A DNA stretch of 64,000 nucleotides, taken from contig NC_018581.1 in assembly GCF_000143885.2 (NCBI RefSeq), forward strand, positions 1,860,001 to 1,924,000, in the 5' to 3' direction. This DNA is from Gordonia sp. KTR9. GTDB lineage: Bacteria; Actinomycetota; Actinomycetes; Mycobacteriales; Mycobacteriaceae. Below, in pieces: positions 1-10,361 of the stretch. The notes under the pieces were generated by a model that saw only the letters and a program-made list of their open reading frames with translations, had not been told where the DNA came from and searched no databases. A program made the position numbers and the translations under genes. Positions within the stretch are counted from its first letter, which is position 1, and each line of letters begins with the position of its first letter.

Positions 1-2616
1 ACCGGATCGGGGAAGTCGGAGTTCCTGCGCACTCTCGTGCTGGCCATGCTGGCGACCCATTCGCCGTCCGAGCTGAATCTCGTACTCGTCGACTTCAAGG
101 GCGGCGCGACGTTCCTCGGTCTGGAATCCGCTCCCCACGTCGCCGCGATCATCACCAACCTCGAGCAGGAACTGTCGATGGTCGACCGCATGAAGGACGC
201 ACTCTCCGGTGAGATGAACCGGCGCCAGGAGGTGCTGCGCGCGGCGGGCAACTACGCCAATGTCGCCGACTACGAGCGCGCACGCGCATCCGGGGTGCGC
301 CTCGATCCGCTGCCCGCGCTGTTCATCGTCGTCGACGAGTTCTCCGAACTGCTCGCGCAGAAGCCGGATTTCGCCGAGCTGTTCGTCGCGATCGGCCGCC
401 TGGGCCGCTCGCTGCACATCCACCTGCTCCTCGCCTCGCAACGTCTGGAAGAAGGCAAGCTCCGCGGCCTGGACTCGCACCTGTCCTATCGGATCGGTCT
501 GAAGACCTTCTCCGCCAACGAGTCCCGGTCGGTTCTCGGTGTTCCCGACGCGTACCACCTGCCGAGTGTTCCGGGTTCGGCGTACCTCAAGTGCGACTCG
601 GCCGACCCGATCCGGTTCAACACGTCCTACGTGTCGGGGGCCTACTACTCGCCGACGGTCACCGAATCGTCGGACCCGGGCACCACCGCGTCGCCGGGGC
701 GCGGAAACCTGAAAGTGTTCACCGCGCTTCCGGTCCCGCTGGACGAGGGTGCGTCCCGGTCCCTGCTCGACCAGGCCGAGAGCCTGCTCGACGAGGAACC
801 GCCCGCTCCCGAGGCGCCCGCCGACTTCGAACCCGTCTCGGCGCCGGTGCCCACTCTCATGGAGACGATCGTCGAACGCATCGCAGGCGCCGGCCCGCCC
901 GCTCACCGCGTCTGGCTGCCGCCGCTGGACTCCTCGCCGACCGTCGAACACCTTCTCGGCGAGCGGGATTGGTCCCACCCGGCGGAGCCGGGCGATCTCA
1001 CCGTCCCGATCGGCATCGTCGACCGGCCCTACGACCAGCGACGTGACCCGCTGGTCATCGACCTCGCGGGCGCCGCGGGCAACGTGGCGGTGGTCGGCGG
1101 TCCGCAGTCGGGCAAGTCGACGACTCTGCGCACGATCATCATGTCGGCCGCGGCGTCCCACACGCCCGAGCAGGTGCAGTTCTACTGTCTGGACTTCGGC
1201 GGCGGCAGTCTGGCCGGCCTCGCCGGACTCCCGCATGTCGGTTCGGTCGCCTCGCGCGGCGACATGGACGCCGTCCGCCGCACGGTTGCCGAGGTCGCGG
1301 CCGTGGTCCGGTCCCGCGAACTGCTGTTCACCCGCCTGGGGGTCGAGTCGATGCGCGACTACCGGGCCCGTCGCGCGTCCTGGTTCCGGTCCGGCGTCAC
1401 CTCGTCGGCGGCCGACCCGCTGGCCCAGGATCGGTTCGGGGACGTGTTCCTCGTCCTCGACGGCATGAACGTGCTGCGTACGGAACTGGAATCGCTCGAG
1501 GAACAGATCACCGCGATCGTGGCGCAGGGGTTGAGCTACGGCGTCCACGTCATGGTCACCGCGTCCCGGTGGGCAGAGGTGCGCCCGGCCGTCCGCGATC
1601 TCATGGGCACCCGGATCGAGCTGCGGCTGGGCGATCCGATGGATTCCGACATGGGCCGCCGCGCTGCCGCGCTGGTCCCGCAGAACCGTCCCGGTCGTGG
1701 CCTGACCGGGCAGGAACTGCACATGCTGATCGCGTTGCCGCGATTGGACCCGGTCAGCAGTGCCGAGTCGCTACCCGCCGGCGTCGCCCAGTCGGTGGAG
1801 AAGCTGACCGCCGCCTACCCGGGCCGTTCGGCGATGGCCGTGCGGAAACTGAGCACCGAGATCGACTACGCGTCGGTGCAGCGCGCCGTCGCCGACGCCG
1901 GGTTGACGCTGGCGCCCAACCAGGTGGCGATCGGTGTCGGTGAGCTCGAACTCGCGCCGGTGGTCCTCGACTTCACCGCGCAGCCCCACTTCATGGCGTT
2001 CGCCGACGTCGAGCACGGCAAGACCAACCTGCTGCGGACGATCGTCACCGGGCTGGTCGCCGGTGCCTCGCCGGAGCAGGTGCGAATCGTCTTCGTCGAC
2101 TACCGCCGCACGATGCTGGGAATCATCGACGGTGATCATCTGGCCGGTTATGCGAGTTCACCGGACCGGGCGGCGTCGATGATGACGGAGCTGGCGGCCT
2201 ACCTGAAGAACCGGATGCCACCGGAGGACGTGACGGTTGCCCAGCTGCGGGACCGCACCTGGCTCGAGGGCCAGCCCGAGGTGTATGTCGTGGTCGACGA
2301 CTACGACATGGTGGTCACCTCGACGGGGAACCCGATGCTGCCGATCGTCGAACTGGCCTCCCATGCGCGCGACATCGGGCTGCACGTCGTGCTCGCCCGC
2401 CGTTCCGGTGGTCTGGGACGGGCGATGTTCGATCCGCTGATCGCCCGCCTCAAGGACCTGTCGTCGGACATCCTGTTGATGAGCGGGGACCGGGACGAGG
2501 GATTCATCACCGGACGGTCGCGCCTGCAGTCGCTGGTGCCCGGCCGGGGCGAGCTCGTGTCGCGGGTCCGGCCGCAGGAGATGATCCAGGTCGCCCATCT
2601 CCCGATCGGCGACTAG
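1..2616 (+). CDS. eccC4: ESX-4 type VII secretion ATPase EccC (5' end outside window)
   Basis: C-terminal 871 residues of EccC, the membrane-anchored FtsK/SpoIIIE-type motor of type VII secretion. The first bases of the window already encode the Walker A motif TGSGKSE of the first ATPase domain, with Walker B FIVVDEF near residue 111. A second domain carries GGPQSGKST near residue 365. The third has a P-loop reading ADVEHGKTN near 667 and VVVDDYD as Walker B. Family members run about 1200-1350 residues, so roughly 350 residues including the N-terminal membrane segments are missing. The downstream order (T7SS-associated protein, rplM, rpsI, glmM) is that of mycobacterial ESX-4, which is why I choose the C4 paralogue. 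The reading frame is intact to its TAG stop. Confidence 0.95.
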   Translation, partial: TGSGKSEFLRTLVLAMLATHSPSELNLVLVDFKGGATFLGLESAPHVAAIITNLEQELSMVDRMKDALSGEMNRRQEVLRAAGNYANVADYERARASGVRLDPLPALFIVVDEFSELLAQKPDFAELFVAIGRLGRSLHIHLLLASQRLEEGKLRGLDSHLSYRIGLKTFSANESRSVLGVPDAYHLPSVPGSAYLKCDSADPIRFNTSYVSGAYYSPTVTESSDPGTTASPGRGNLKVFTALPVPLDEGASRSLLDQAESLLDEEPPAPEAPADFEPVSAPVPTLMETIVERIAGAGPPAHRVWLPPLDSSPTVEHLLGERDWSHPAEPGDLTVPIGIVDRPYDQRRDPLVIDLAGAAGNVAVVGGPQSGKSTTLRTIIMSAAASHTPEQVQFYCLDFGGGSLAGLAGLPHVGSVASRGDMDAVRRTVAEVAAVVRSRELLFTRLGVESMRDYRARRASWFRSGVTSSAADPLAQDRFGDVFLVLDGMNVLRTELESLEEQITAIVAQGLSYGVHVMVTASRWAEVRPAVRDLMGTRIELRLGDPMDSDMGRRAAALVPQNRPGRGLTGQELHMLIALPRLDPVSSAESLPAGVAQSVEKLTAAYPGRSAMAVRKLSTEIDYASVQRAVADAGLTLAPNQVAIGVGELELAPVVLDFTAQPHFMAFADVEHGKTNLLRTIVTGLVAGASPEQVRIVFVDYRRTMLGIIDGDHLAGYASSPDRAASMMTELAAYLKNRMPPEDVTVAQLRDRTWLEGQPEVYVVVDDYDMVVTSTGNPMLPIVELASHARDIGLHVVLARRSGGLGRAMFDPLIARLKDLSSDILLMSGDRDEGFITGRSRLQSLVPGRGELVSRVRPQEMIQVAHLPIGD

Positions 2617-2628
2617 GTCGGGGCCGGG

Positions 2629-4005
2629 ATGACTGGAGCGGGCGGGGCGCAGGGATCGGACGCGGGACCCGCGCACCTGACAGAACAGGGGAACCCCCGC
2701 CCGACCGTCGTCGATCTGGCGTTCGGGACGCCGCTGGTCTGGGAGCCGGACCTCGGTCTGCGGCGGGTGGATCGCGACGTGCGCACGTTGCTCGAGTCGG
2801 TGGACCAGACGAGCGTCGTGGTCGACGGTCGGCGCGATCACGTGCGGCAGGTGTGGCGGCGGGTCTTCGCCGATCTCGGCCTGCCCGCGGGACGACCGAT
2901 GATCGTCGGGCACCCGAGCACGTGGGGACCACGGCGTGCGTCGATTCTCGCCGATGTCGGCGACGCGCGCTCATCGGTGGAGCTGGTGCCGCGGGCGGTG
3001 CTCGTCGCACGAAGCCATGCCGACCTGACCGTGCAGCGGTGTGCCGTCGTCGAGACCACCCATCTACCGCGGCCGCCCGCCGATCCCGCCCGTCCGCGTC
3101 CGTCGTGGTGGGACGTGCAGATCGTGGGTCGCGGTCCCGACGGGTGGGCCGTCGAGCGTTCGGGGGTCATCCGGCCCGGTCCCGGTGATCGGTCGCACTC
3201 CTCGGTCGTCGTCGACGGAATCGACGTCATCGACGACTCGGTCGAGGCGGTGTTCGTCGACGGGGATCGTCGCGACGAGGTGTCCGCGGCGATCGATCTC
3301 GTCTCGGCTCACGCGGTCGCGGGGCGGGTCGTCGCCGTCGACCGTGATCTGGGTGTCCGGCTCGGTCACCGCACCGGCGGCGCCGCCGATGACGCGGTGG
3401 CCCCCGTACGTGATCCCGGCCCGCCGGGTGCGGTACCGGCAGGCGGTACACGCCGACAGCCACGATCACTGGTCGCCGCCGCCGTCGTGGCGGCTCTGGT
3501 CGTGAGCGGGGCGGTCGGGGTGGGGCTCTGGCAGCGCGACCCCGCGTCGGGTACGTCGTCGACGGATGTCCGGCTCGGCCGCGCGACGCTGACCGTGCCG
3601 GGGGACTGGCGACAGACCGAACAGGAGACCCCGAGCGACGCGGCCGACGACCCGTCGACCACCCGCGCGGTGTTCGTGGACCCCGACGACGGCCGGCGGA
3701 TCATCGCCGTCCTCACCGAGGTACGCGAGGGCTCCACGCCGGCGTCGGTGGCGGACAGCCTCCGTAACAGGATCGAGCAGCGCGGCGACGACGTGGTCAC
3801 CGAGTTCTCCGCCACCACCCGCTTCGCCGGCCGCGATGTGATCGGCTACCGGGAGTCGCCGGCGTCGGGCGGGGCGATCCGCTGGTACGTCGTCGTCGAC
3901 GACGGCCTGCAGGTCTCGATCGGCTGCCAGGCGGGTACCGCGGCCGAGCCCACCGACGCCGAATGCGCGGAGGCGGTGCGCAGTGTCCGGGTGTCGCCGT
4001 CGTAG
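2629..4005 (+). CDS. type VII secretion-associated protein (Rv3446c-like)
   Basis: A 458-residue protein 12 bases downstream of eccC4. Its N-terminal half (about 25-230) resembles the actin-fold-like region of the type VII secretion-associated family found beside ESX-4 ATPases. A single membrane segment lies at about residues 280-300, preceded by a basic stretch (RRQPR) and followed by a roughly 150-residue outer domain. That domain has the pattern seen in small secreted ESX accessory domains (LTVPGDW near its start, two cysteines near the end). Predicted topology is cytoplasmic N-terminus, one transmembrane helix, extracytoplasmic C-terminus. Assignment rests on position and architecture; the biochemical role is not known to me. 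Confidence 0.8.
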   Translation: MTGAGGAQGSDAGPAHLTEQGNPRPTVVDLAFGTPLVWEPDLGLRRVDRDVRTLLESVDQTSVVVDGRRDHVRQVWRRVFADLGLPAGRPMIVGHPSTWGPRRASILADVGDARSSVELVPRAVLVARSHADLTVQRCAVVETTHLPRPPADPARPRPSWWDVQIVGRGPDGWAVERSGVIRPGPGDRSHSSVVVDGIDVIDDSVEAVFVDGDRRDEVSAAIDLVSAHAVAGRVVAVDRDLGVRLGHRTGGAADDAVAPVRDPGPPGAVPAGGTRRQPRSLVAAAVVAALVVSGAVGVGLWQRDPASGTSSTDVRLGRATLTVPGDWRQTEQETPSDAADDPSTTRAVFVDPDDGRRIIAVLTEVREGSTPASVADSLRNRIEQRGDDVVTEFSATTRFAGRDVIGYRESPASGGAIRWYVVVDDGLQVSIGCQAGTAAEPTDAECAEAVRSVRVSPS

Positions 4006-4219
4006 GCGGGTGGCCGCCGGTGGCGGGGCCGGCGTCGGTGCCGACGCCGTCTGTTTTGACCCTGACCAGCACGGTCGCGTAGCCTGGATCGCTGGTGCTC
4101 GGCACCTGGTCCGCATCAGCGTGTCCAGGTCAGCGGAGGCCCGGGTCCCCACTGGTCGCCGGGAACAACCTCTGCCGTGCACCCGACCAGCACCCACAAG
4201 ACAAGAGTTGAGGACAACT
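4006..4219. other. ESX-4/rplM intergenic region without esxU/esxT
   Basis: In M. tuberculosis the small secreted-protein genes esxU and esxT sit between the Rv3446c homologue and rplM. Here this 214-base gap has no reading frame of WXG100 size. It holds only the rplM promoter and leader. Confidence 0.6.
4056..4085 (+). promoter_or_regulatory. putative rplM-rpsI promoter
   Basis: TTGACC (-35 like) and TAGCCT (-10 like) are separated by 18 bases and lie about 135 bases before the rplM start. This fits a housekeeping sigma factor promoter with a leader of about 130 nt. Inferred from sequence pattern only. Confidence 0.55.
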
Positions 4220-4659
4220 GTGCCTACCTACACCCCGAAGGCCGGTGACATCACGCGTACGTGGCATGTCATCGACGCCGAGAACGTGGTGCTCGGCCGG
4301 CTGGCCGTGCAGGTCGCGAACCTGCTCCGCGGCAAGCACAAGCCGACCTACGCCCCGCACATGGACGGCGGCGACTTCGTCGTCGTCATCAACGCGGAGA
4401 AGGTTGCGCTGACCAGCAACAAGGCGGATCGCAAGCTGAACTACACCCACTCGGGGCATCCCGGTGGCCTGAAGTCCCGCACCACGACCGAGCTGCTCGC
4501 GACCTACCCCGAGCGCGTCATCGAGAAGGCCGTCAAGGGCATGCTGCCGTCGACCAAGCTCGGCCGCGCCATGGCGTCGAAGCTGAAGGTCTACGCCGGC
4601 CCGAATCATCCGCACGCGGCCCAGCGCCCCGTCCCCTTCGAGATCAAGCAGGTGGCCCA

Positions 4660-4663
<4 letters not shown>
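4220..4663 (+). CDS. rplM: 50S ribosomal protein L13
   Basis: A 147-residue L13, the same length as in mycobacteria. It begins [11 protein letters not shown] at a GTG and contains the family's [10 protein letters not shown] and [11 protein letters not shown] segments. L13 is an early-assembling 23S rRNA binding protein of the large subunit. I chose the GTG because a GAGG Shine-Dalgarno sequence lies 6 bases upstream and the length matches; the frame is open further upstream but that extension runs across the promoter. Its TGA overlaps the rpsI GTG start (GTGA), the usual L13-S9 coupling. Confidence 0.97.
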
Positions 4664-5205
<542 letters not shown>

Positions 5206-5207
5206 TC

Positions 5208-6554
5208 TTGGCACGCCTTTTCGGAACCGACGGCGTCCGAGGCCTGGCCAACGCCGAGCTCACTCCCGAGCTCGCGTTGCGCCTGGCCTCGGCCGCCGCG
5301 GTCGTTTTCGCAGAGAGTTCGGCGACCGACTCCCACCGGCGCCCGCGTGCGGTGGTCGGACGCGATCCGCGCGCATCCGGCGAGATGCTGGAGGCCGCGG
5401 TGTGCGCGGGGCTGGCCGCCACCGGAGTCGACGCCATCTGCGTCGGCACCGTGCCGACCCCGGCGGTCGCATTCCTTACCGCGGACTACCGCGCCGACTT
5501 CGGGGTGATGATCTCCGCATCGCACAACCCCATGCCCGACAACGGGATCAAATTCTTCTCCGCCGGCGGGCACAAACTCGACGACGACGTCGAGGACCGC
5601 ATCGAGGCGGCGATGGGCGATGACCTCATCCGTCCGATCGGTGCCGCGGTGGGGCGCATCGTCGCGGCGCCCGACGCCGGCGACCGTTACCGGCAGCACC
5701 TCGCGCAGGCCATCGACACCCGGCTGGACGGGCTGACCGTGGTCGTCGACTGCGCGCACGGCGCAGCGTCGGAGCTCGCGCCGCTGGCCTACGCCGACGC
5801 CGGCGCGACCGTCATCGCGATCCACGCCGAGCCGGACGGTCTGAACATCAACGCCGACTGCGGGTCCACGCACATGGACAAGCTGCAGGCGGCGGTCCTC
5901 GAGCACGGAGCCGACCTCGGACTGGCGCACGACGGTGACGCAGACCGTTGTCTCGCAGTCGATTCCACCGGTCAGATCGTCGACGGTGATGCCATCATGG
6001 CCGTGCTCGCGACGTCGTTGAAGGACCAGGGAAGGCTTCGGGAGGACGTGCTCGTGGCCACGGTCATGAGCAACCTCGGACTGCACATCGCGATGCGTGA
6101 CGCCGGGATCACCGTGCACACCACCGCGGTCGGGGACCGGTACGTCCTCGAGGAGCTGCGCCGGGGCGGTTATTCGATCGGCGGGGAGCAGTCCGGCCAC
6201 ATCGTCGTCCCGGGTTCGGGCACGACGGGTGACGGCATCCTGACCGGGCTGATGCTCATGGCCCGCATGGCCGCCACCACGGCACGCCTCGCCGACCTGG
6301 CCGGCATCGTCACCGTGCTGCCCCAGGAACTGATCAACGTGCGCGTCGCCGACAAGCATGCGGTGTCGCAGTCGCAAGCGGTCCGCGACGCGGTCGCGGT
6401 CGCCGAGACGGAACTGGGCGAGACCGGCCGAGTCCTGTTGCGGCCGTCGGGAACCGAGCAGCTCGTTCGCGTCATGGTGGAGGCCGCGACCGCCGACCAG
6501 GCGTTGTCGGTGGCCGGCCGTCTGGCCGAGGTCGTCCAGGGCGCGGGGGCATGA
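5208..6554 (+). CDS. glmM: phosphoglucosamine mutase
   Basis: Converts glucosamine-6-phosphate to glucosamine-1-phosphate on the route to UDP-GlcNAc. This 448-residue protein has the full four-domain plan: N-terminal [10 protein letters not shown], the phosphoserine loop [13 protein letters not shown] (catalytic Ser105), the metal-binding DGDADR near residue 246, the sugar-binding GGEQSGH, and the C-terminal phosphate loop [14 protein letters not shown]. The start is a TTG directly after the rpsI stop, which gives the conserved [10 protein letters not shown]-terminus. It precedes glmS, the enzyme for the previous step, which is 3.8 kb downstream. The last 4 bases overlap the next gene (ATGA). 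Confidence 0.97.
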   Translation: MARLFGTDGVRGLANAELTPELALRLASAAAVVFAESSATDSHRRPRAVVGRDPRASGEMLEAAVCAGLAATGVDAICVGTVPTPAVAFLTADYRADFGVMISASHNPMPDNGIKFFSAGGHKLDDDVEDRIEAAMGDDLIRPIGAAVGRIVAAPDAGDRYRQHLAQAIDTRLDGLTVVVDCAHGAASELAPLAYADAGATVIAIHAEPDGLNINADCGSTHMDKLQAAVLEHGADLGLAHDGDADRCLAVDSTGQIVDGDAIMAVLATSLKDQGRLREDVLVATVMSNLGLHIAMRDAGITVHTTAVGDRYVLEELRRGGYSIGGEQSGHIVVPGSGTTGDGILTGLMLMARMAATTARLADLAGIVTVLPQELINVRVADKHAVSQSQAVRDAVAVAETELGETGRVLLRPSGTEQLVRVMVEAATADQALSVAGRLAEVVQGAGA

Positions 6555-7255
6555 CCGGTACGACGCCGCGGGCGGTGCTGTTCGACTTCTCCGGCACGCT
6601 GTTCCGCTTCGAGGCCCGCGGCGAGTGGTTCGCCGACCTGCGCGACGACTCCGGCGCCGAGTTCGACCGTGACCGCCAGGCCGACATCATCCGGCGGATG
6701 GTCGCACCCGTCGGCCTGCCGGACGGCATCGTCGGTGACGATCGACACGCCTGGGAATCCCGGGATCTCGATCCGGCGCTGCATCGAACCGGCTATCTGG
6801 CCCTGTTGCGTGCGGCGGGGATGAGTGACCCCGACCAGGCGAACTCGCTCTACAACCGAGTCCTCGATCCGTCGTCCTGGGTGCCGTTCGCCGACACCGT
6901 GGCGGTGCTCCGGAAGCTCGGTGCGGCACACGTCCCGGTCGGGATCGTCAGCAACATCGCCTTCGACCTGCGCAAGGTCCTGGCGCTGCACGACGTCGAG
7001 GACCTCGTGGGCGCGTTCGCGCTGTCCTACGAGGTGGGGGCGATCAAACCCGACCCCCGGATCTTCCACGCCGCCCTCGACCCGCTGGGTGTGCCGGCGG
7101 AGGAGGTGCTGATGATCGGGGACAGCGAGACCGCCGACGGCGGTGCGCGTGCCCTTGGTTGCTCCTTCGCGCTGGTACACGACGTCCCGCCGGCCGACCG
7201 GCCCACCGCGTTGCTCGACGCGGTGACCTCGCACGGCGTCGAACTGCGCGGCTGA
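6551..7255 (+). CDS. HAD-family hydrolase
   Basis: A 234-residue haloacid dehalogenase superfamily protein. Motif I is FDFSGTLF (Asp12 nucleophile). Motif II is the serine/threonine in IVSN, motif III the lysine of IKPDPRIF, and motif [16 protein letters not shown]. Position 14, usually Asp and the acid/base in HAD phosphatases, is Ser, so classical phosphatase chemistry may be altered. An alpha-helical cap lies between motifs I and II (about 30-120). The start overlaps glmM by 4 bases, implying translational coupling. Substrate unknown; it is not part of the M. tuberculosis glmM locus as I know it. Confidence 0.8.
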   Translation: MTGTTPRAVLFDFSGTLFRFEARGEWFADLRDDSGAEFDRDRQADIIRRMVAPVGLPDGIVGDDRHAWESRDLDPALHRTGYLALLRAAGMSDPDQANSLYNRVLDPSSWVPFADTVAVLRKLGAAHVPVGIVSNIAFDLRKVLALHDVEDLVGAFALSYEVGAIKPDPRIFHAALDPLGVPAEEVLMIGDSETADGGARALGCSFALVHDVPPADRPTALLDAVTSHGVELRG

Positions 7256-7356
7256 GTCCAGCCTTCGCGCGACGCGGGCACTGGCGGCACGGGCCCGCGT
7301 ACGCGACAATTCCCTGCGGGTTCGCACACACACGGAACCGAACCGCGCCGTCCTGC

Positions 7357-7401
7357 GTCCAAGTGTGCAGGGTCCAAGTGTGCAGGGTCCGAATGTGCGG
7401 G
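7357..7401. repeat. three 15-bp tandem repeats
   Basis: Two exact copies of GTCCAAGTGTGCAGG and a third diverged copy (GTCCGAATGTGCGGG) lie in the gap before the ESX-effector-like gene. Spacing is exactly 15 bases. Function unknown; possibly binding sites or replication slippage. Confidence 0.75.
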
Positions 7402-7467
7402 ATTCACCAGGCGCGGGATCACGGCGGACCGGCAGCGGTTCGGCTGAGCAGGTCGGGGAGGGATGGC

Positions 7468-7848
7468 ATGGACGGCAACGGTGCGGACGATGTCGTGTCG
7501 CGCCGGATCTCGATGGACACCGCCCAGGTGTCCGCGGTGTCGGCGTACTACCGCAGGTCCTCGCTGGTGCTGTCGGCGGTCGCCGACGACCTGGCCACGC
7601 GCGACTTCGGGACCTGGGCGCGCGATTCCGGTGTACCGGACGGGAATTCGGTCGCCTTCGGCCCGCTCGCCGCCGCGTACGCCGGGATGAGCACGGCCCT
7701 GTCGCGCCGCCTGCGGGTGCAGGCCGCGGCGGCCGCGGCACTGGCCGACTCGCTGCGCAACAGTGCGCTGGCCATGGCGGACGGCGACGGCCGGGCGGCG
7801 GTCGAGATCGCGCGAGCATTGCCCGCCTCGGCGAAGGACGTCAGGTGA
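7468..7848 (+). CDS. small EspC/WXG100-like helical protein (Rv3440c-like)
   Basis: A 126-residue, alanine-rich, cysteine-free protein, predicted almost entirely helical. The start ATG has a strong GGAGGG Shine-Dalgarno 5 bases upstream. Two helical halves (about 17-50 and 60-115) flank a loop containing VAFGPLAAAYAGM, a pattern like the EspC/WXG100 proteins exported by ESX systems. Position after glmM corresponds to Rv3440c of M. tuberculosis. Its stop overlaps the next gene's GTG start, so the two are probably made together. A role as an ESX-4 substrate or chaperone is inference from fold and locus. Confidence 0.6.
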   Translation: MDGNGADDVVSRRISMDTAQVSAVSAYYRRSSLVLSAVADDLATRDFGTWARDSGVPDGNSVAFGPLAAAYAGMSTALSRRLRVQAAAAAALADSLRNSALAMADGDGRAAVEIARALPASAKDVR

Positions 7849-9005
7849 GACGAGGCACCGACTCGCTGTCGGTTCTGAGATCCGACGCCCGGGGCGGTGT
7901 CGAGACACTGATCGAGCTCGTATCGGCCGGCCGTCTGATGGGGGTGGGAGCACCCGACGACGCCACCATCCGCAACGGACTCCGCGTCGTCGACGCTTTC
8001 GACATAGCGGCGCTGTCCGCGGACAGCCACGCCCTGGAGTCGGCGCATCGGGCCGTCTCCGAACAGCTTCACCACCTTCCCGAACAGCAGGTCCGCCTCG
8101 ACGACGGCTGGAACAGTGAGTCCGCGACCGTGGCGATCGCGACGGTCATCGATCATCAGCGTCGTGCCGAGTCGGATCTGCACATCCTTCGCACCCTCAC
8201 CGACGCGACCTCGGCCGCGGCGTCGGGTATCGACCGCCTGCTCCGCACCTTCTATCTGACGCTCGCACGGTTGTCGGCGCCGACCGCAGCGGGCGTGCCA
8301 CCGGCCGAGCTCCCGCAGGCCGTGCTCACCGGCCGGGTACCGATCGGGGTGGCGGTCGAGGACATCTCGTCGCGGCTCGCGCTGTTCAGCACGTCGCTCG
8401 AGACCACGACCCGCGGTATCGCCGGGATCCTCGACCTCCTGAACCGGTCCGTCGACGGCATCGACGACGAGGCCTATCCGGTGGAGGCCGAGATGGCGGA
8501 CGATCGTCCGGTCGCGCCGCCGGACCGGCCGGCCATGGCGACATCCGTGGAGATCGGTGCCGCTCCCACTCCGGTCACCCGGACCTGGCTCGCCGAATCC
8601 ACCACGGACGACCGGCCGCCGGAGATCGGGGCCGCCACCGCGTCCGCGGTGACCGGCTCATCTGTGACCGGCTCATCTGTAACGGAGCCGGCCGGATCCG
8701 CTCCGCCACCCGATCCCGTCGAGGCCGCACGCGTCGACCGCGAACCCGACGACGGCATCGACATCCCGTTCCGGCTGGGCGGCACCGAGGGGCACGACGC
8801 ACCCGCCACCCCTCCAACCGTAGGTCCGGCCTCCGCCGACGGCGTGACCGGGGCGAGTGCGGTGACCACCGGAACCGAAGAGCGCGAAGCGGATTCGACG
8901 GGACCGGCTTCGTCGGGACCGGCTTCCGCGCCGGACTCGGGGACGTCCTCGGACGCACCGTCGGACAGGTCGTCGGGGGATCTGGCTCTGGCAGGTGACC
9001 AGTGA
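7845..9005 (+). CDS. ESX-linked hypothetical protein with disordered tail (Rv3439c-like)
   Basis: 386 residues starting at a GTG that overlaps the upstream stop (GTGA). The first roughly 210 residues are predicted helical and contain DDGWNSESA, reminiscent of the turn of WXG proteins, followed by long amphipathic helices. The remaining 170 residues are a low-complexity Pro/Ala/Ser/Thr/Asp tail with a short internal duplication (VTGSS repeated, encoded near 8650-8680). No signal peptide or clear membrane segment is visible. Position and size match Rv3439c, a mycobacterial Ala/Pro-rich protein of unknown function. Probably works with the preceding small helical protein. Confidence 0.6.
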   Translation: MRRGTDSLSVLRSDARGGVETLIELVSAGRLMGVGAPDDATIRNGLRVVDAFDIAALSADSHALESAHRAVSEQLHHLPEQQVRLDDGWNSESATVAIATVIDHQRRAESDLHILRTLTDATSAAASGIDRLLRTFYLTLARLSAPTAAGVPPAELPQAVLTGRVPIGVAVEDISSRLALFSTSLETTTRGIAGILDLLNRSVDGIDDEAYPVEAEMADDRPVAPPDRPAMATSVEIGAAPTPVTRTWLAESTTDDRPPEIGAATASAVTGSSVTGSSVTEPAGSAPPPDPVEAARVDREPDDGIDIPFRLGGTEGHDAPATPPTVGPASADGVTGASAVTTGTEEREADSTGPASSGPASAPDSGTSSDAPSDRSSGDLALAGDQ

Positions 9006-9262
9006 ACCTCGCCGACCAGATCGAGGCGCTGGCCCGCTCCTGCACCGCCGGTGTCGCGGAGGCGTCACACCGCTTCTCCGCGCGGCAGCGGGACCTCGAA
9101 CTCGCGATGGACGACCACCGTCGCACCGCGGTGCGGTCGGAGACGCAGCAGATGCGCGACGACCTCGAGAACGCGGCCGACGCCGCCGACGCCACCCCGG
9201 GCATCATGTTGCCGGCCGACGTGGCCGACGCCAGTCCCCATCTGCCGCCGCCGAACACATAG
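9002..9262 (+). CDS. small hypothetical helical protein
   Basis: An 86-residue protein coupled to the preceding gene by a GTGA overlap. It is charged and predicted to form one or two long helices (about 1-60: LADQIEALAR, RFSARQRDLELAMDDHR), ending in a Pro-rich tail. No family recognised. The three-gene overlap chain suggests one complex. Its TAG stop coincides with the -10-like element of the next gene. Confidence 0.55.
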   Translation: MNLADQIEALARSCTAGVAEASHRFSARQRDLELAMDDHRRTAVRSETQQMRDDLENAADAADATPGIMLPADVADASPHLPPPNT

Positions 9263-9265
9263 GCT
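9260..9265 (+). promoter_or_regulatory. -10-like element of a leaderless gene
   Basis: TAGGCT lies 7 bases before the GTG start of the hydrolase gene, the spacing expected if transcription starts at the start codon. It overlaps the stop codon of the upstream gene. Confidence 0.4.
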
Positions 9266-9272
9266 GTCTGCT

Positions 9273-10262
9273 GTGCCAGGCAAGAAGCAGCAGAAGCCGA
9301 CGCAGTCGCCCGCGAAGCTGATGTCCGCGCTCGCCCGACGCGGGCCCCATCGCGTGTTGCGCGGTGACCTCGGGATCGTCGGGACACCGGGTGTCGTGTT
9401 CACTCCCGCCGAGGGCGAACGACTCCCGGCCGTCGCATTCGGCCACGGGTGGATGACGTCGGTGGAGCGCTACCGCGATCTGTGTCACCACCTCGCGTCC
9501 TGGGGCATCGTCGTCGCTGTGCCCGCGGGTCAGCGAGGTCTGCTGGCGTCCGACGACACGATGGCCGCCCAGTTGCGCTCGGCACTGTCCATCGTGACCC
9601 GAGTGCCGCTCGGCTTCGGCGACATCACCGTCGACCCGCGCAAGATCGGGTTCGCCGGCCACGGCTTCGGTGCCGCCGCCGCGGTGCTGGCCGCGTCGGA
9701 GGGAGTGCTGCACGGCCAGCCGCAACCGCAGGCTCGCGGGGTGGTCGCGCTGTTCCCGGCGCCGACGACCGGCGCACTGCTGCCCGCGGCCCGGCGGGTG
9801 AGTGCGCCCGGACTCATCGTGTCGGCGATCGGTGAACTCGACACCCTCGACGGCAACGCGCTTCCGCTGGCACAGGCCTACGGAACCGAGTCGGCCGCCG
9901 ACCCCCGTCCCGCCGCCGTGCTGCGCACCCCGCCGGGTGCCACCTCTCGTGGACTGATCGAGCACCGGTCCATCAAGTCCCTGCTCGGCAGCAACGGCGC
10001 CGACAAGAAGACCCACACCGCGGCACGCGCCCTGACCACCGGGTTCCTGCTGCACACGCTCGACGACGACAGTCGGTACGAGGTCTTCGCCGACGCCGAC
10101 ACCGAGCTGGGGAAGGTGCCCGCGGTGGATCTGGACGATCCGCCGGAGGCCCAGGACAAGATCGCCAAGTTGCTCGGCGCGAAGGATCGCAAACGACGCC
10201 GCGCCGCGAGCCCGGTTCCGTCCGGCCTGCCGAACGCAGTGGTACCCGACACCATCGAGTGA
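9273..10262 (+). CDS. alpha/beta-hydrolase-fold protein lacking the nucleophile serine (Rv3438-like)
   Basis: 329 residues with a dienelactone hydrolase/chlorophyllase-like alpha/beta fold: AVAFGHGWMTS forms the oxyanion-hole strand (about 50-60) and KIGFAGHGFGAAAAVL the nucleophile elbow. At the elbow the usual GHSxG is GHGFG, with glycine (residue 131) replacing the catalytic serine. That suggests a non-catalytic or altered protein. The N-terminus is basic (KKQQK) with no signal peptide. Position equals Rv3438 of M. tuberculosis. The GTG start gives a compact N-terminus and fits the -10-like element upstream; the frame is open further upstream but overlaps the preceding gene. Confidence 0.65.
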   Translation: MPGKKQQKPTQSPAKLMSALARRGPHRVLRGDLGIVGTPGVVFTPAEGERLPAVAFGHGWMTSVERYRDLCHHLASWGIVVAVPAGQRGLLASDDTMAAQLRSALSIVTRVPLGFGDITVDPRKIGFAGHGFGAAAAVLAASEGVLHGQPQPQARGVVALFPAPTTGALLPAARRVSAPGLIVSAIGELDTLDGNALPLAQAYGTESAADPRPAAVLRTPPGATSRGLIEHRSIKSLLGSNGADKKTHTAARALTTGFLLHTLDDDSRYEVFADADTELGKVPAVDLDDPPEAQDKIAKLLGAKDRKRRRAASPVPSGLPNAVVPDTIE

Positions 10263-10347
10263 CGGCCGTGTGACCGGACCCGACCGGGGTCTGTTGTGAC
10301 CCGGCGCGGGACCCGACGCGCCGCGCTGCCACTCCCGCGTCCGCAGG

Positions 10348-10353
10348 TACGCT
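10348..10353 (+). promoter_or_regulatory. -10-like element of glmS
   Basis: TACGCT ends 8 bases before the glmS ATG and no Shine-Dalgarno is present between them. This suggests a leaderless glmS mRNA. Confidence 0.4.
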
Positions 10354-10361
10354 GACTAGCT

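Noticed and set aside
4086..4219. L13 autoregulatory leader structure
   Set aside because: L13 leaders are known from Firmicutes. I could not find a convincing conserved structure here without a covariance search.
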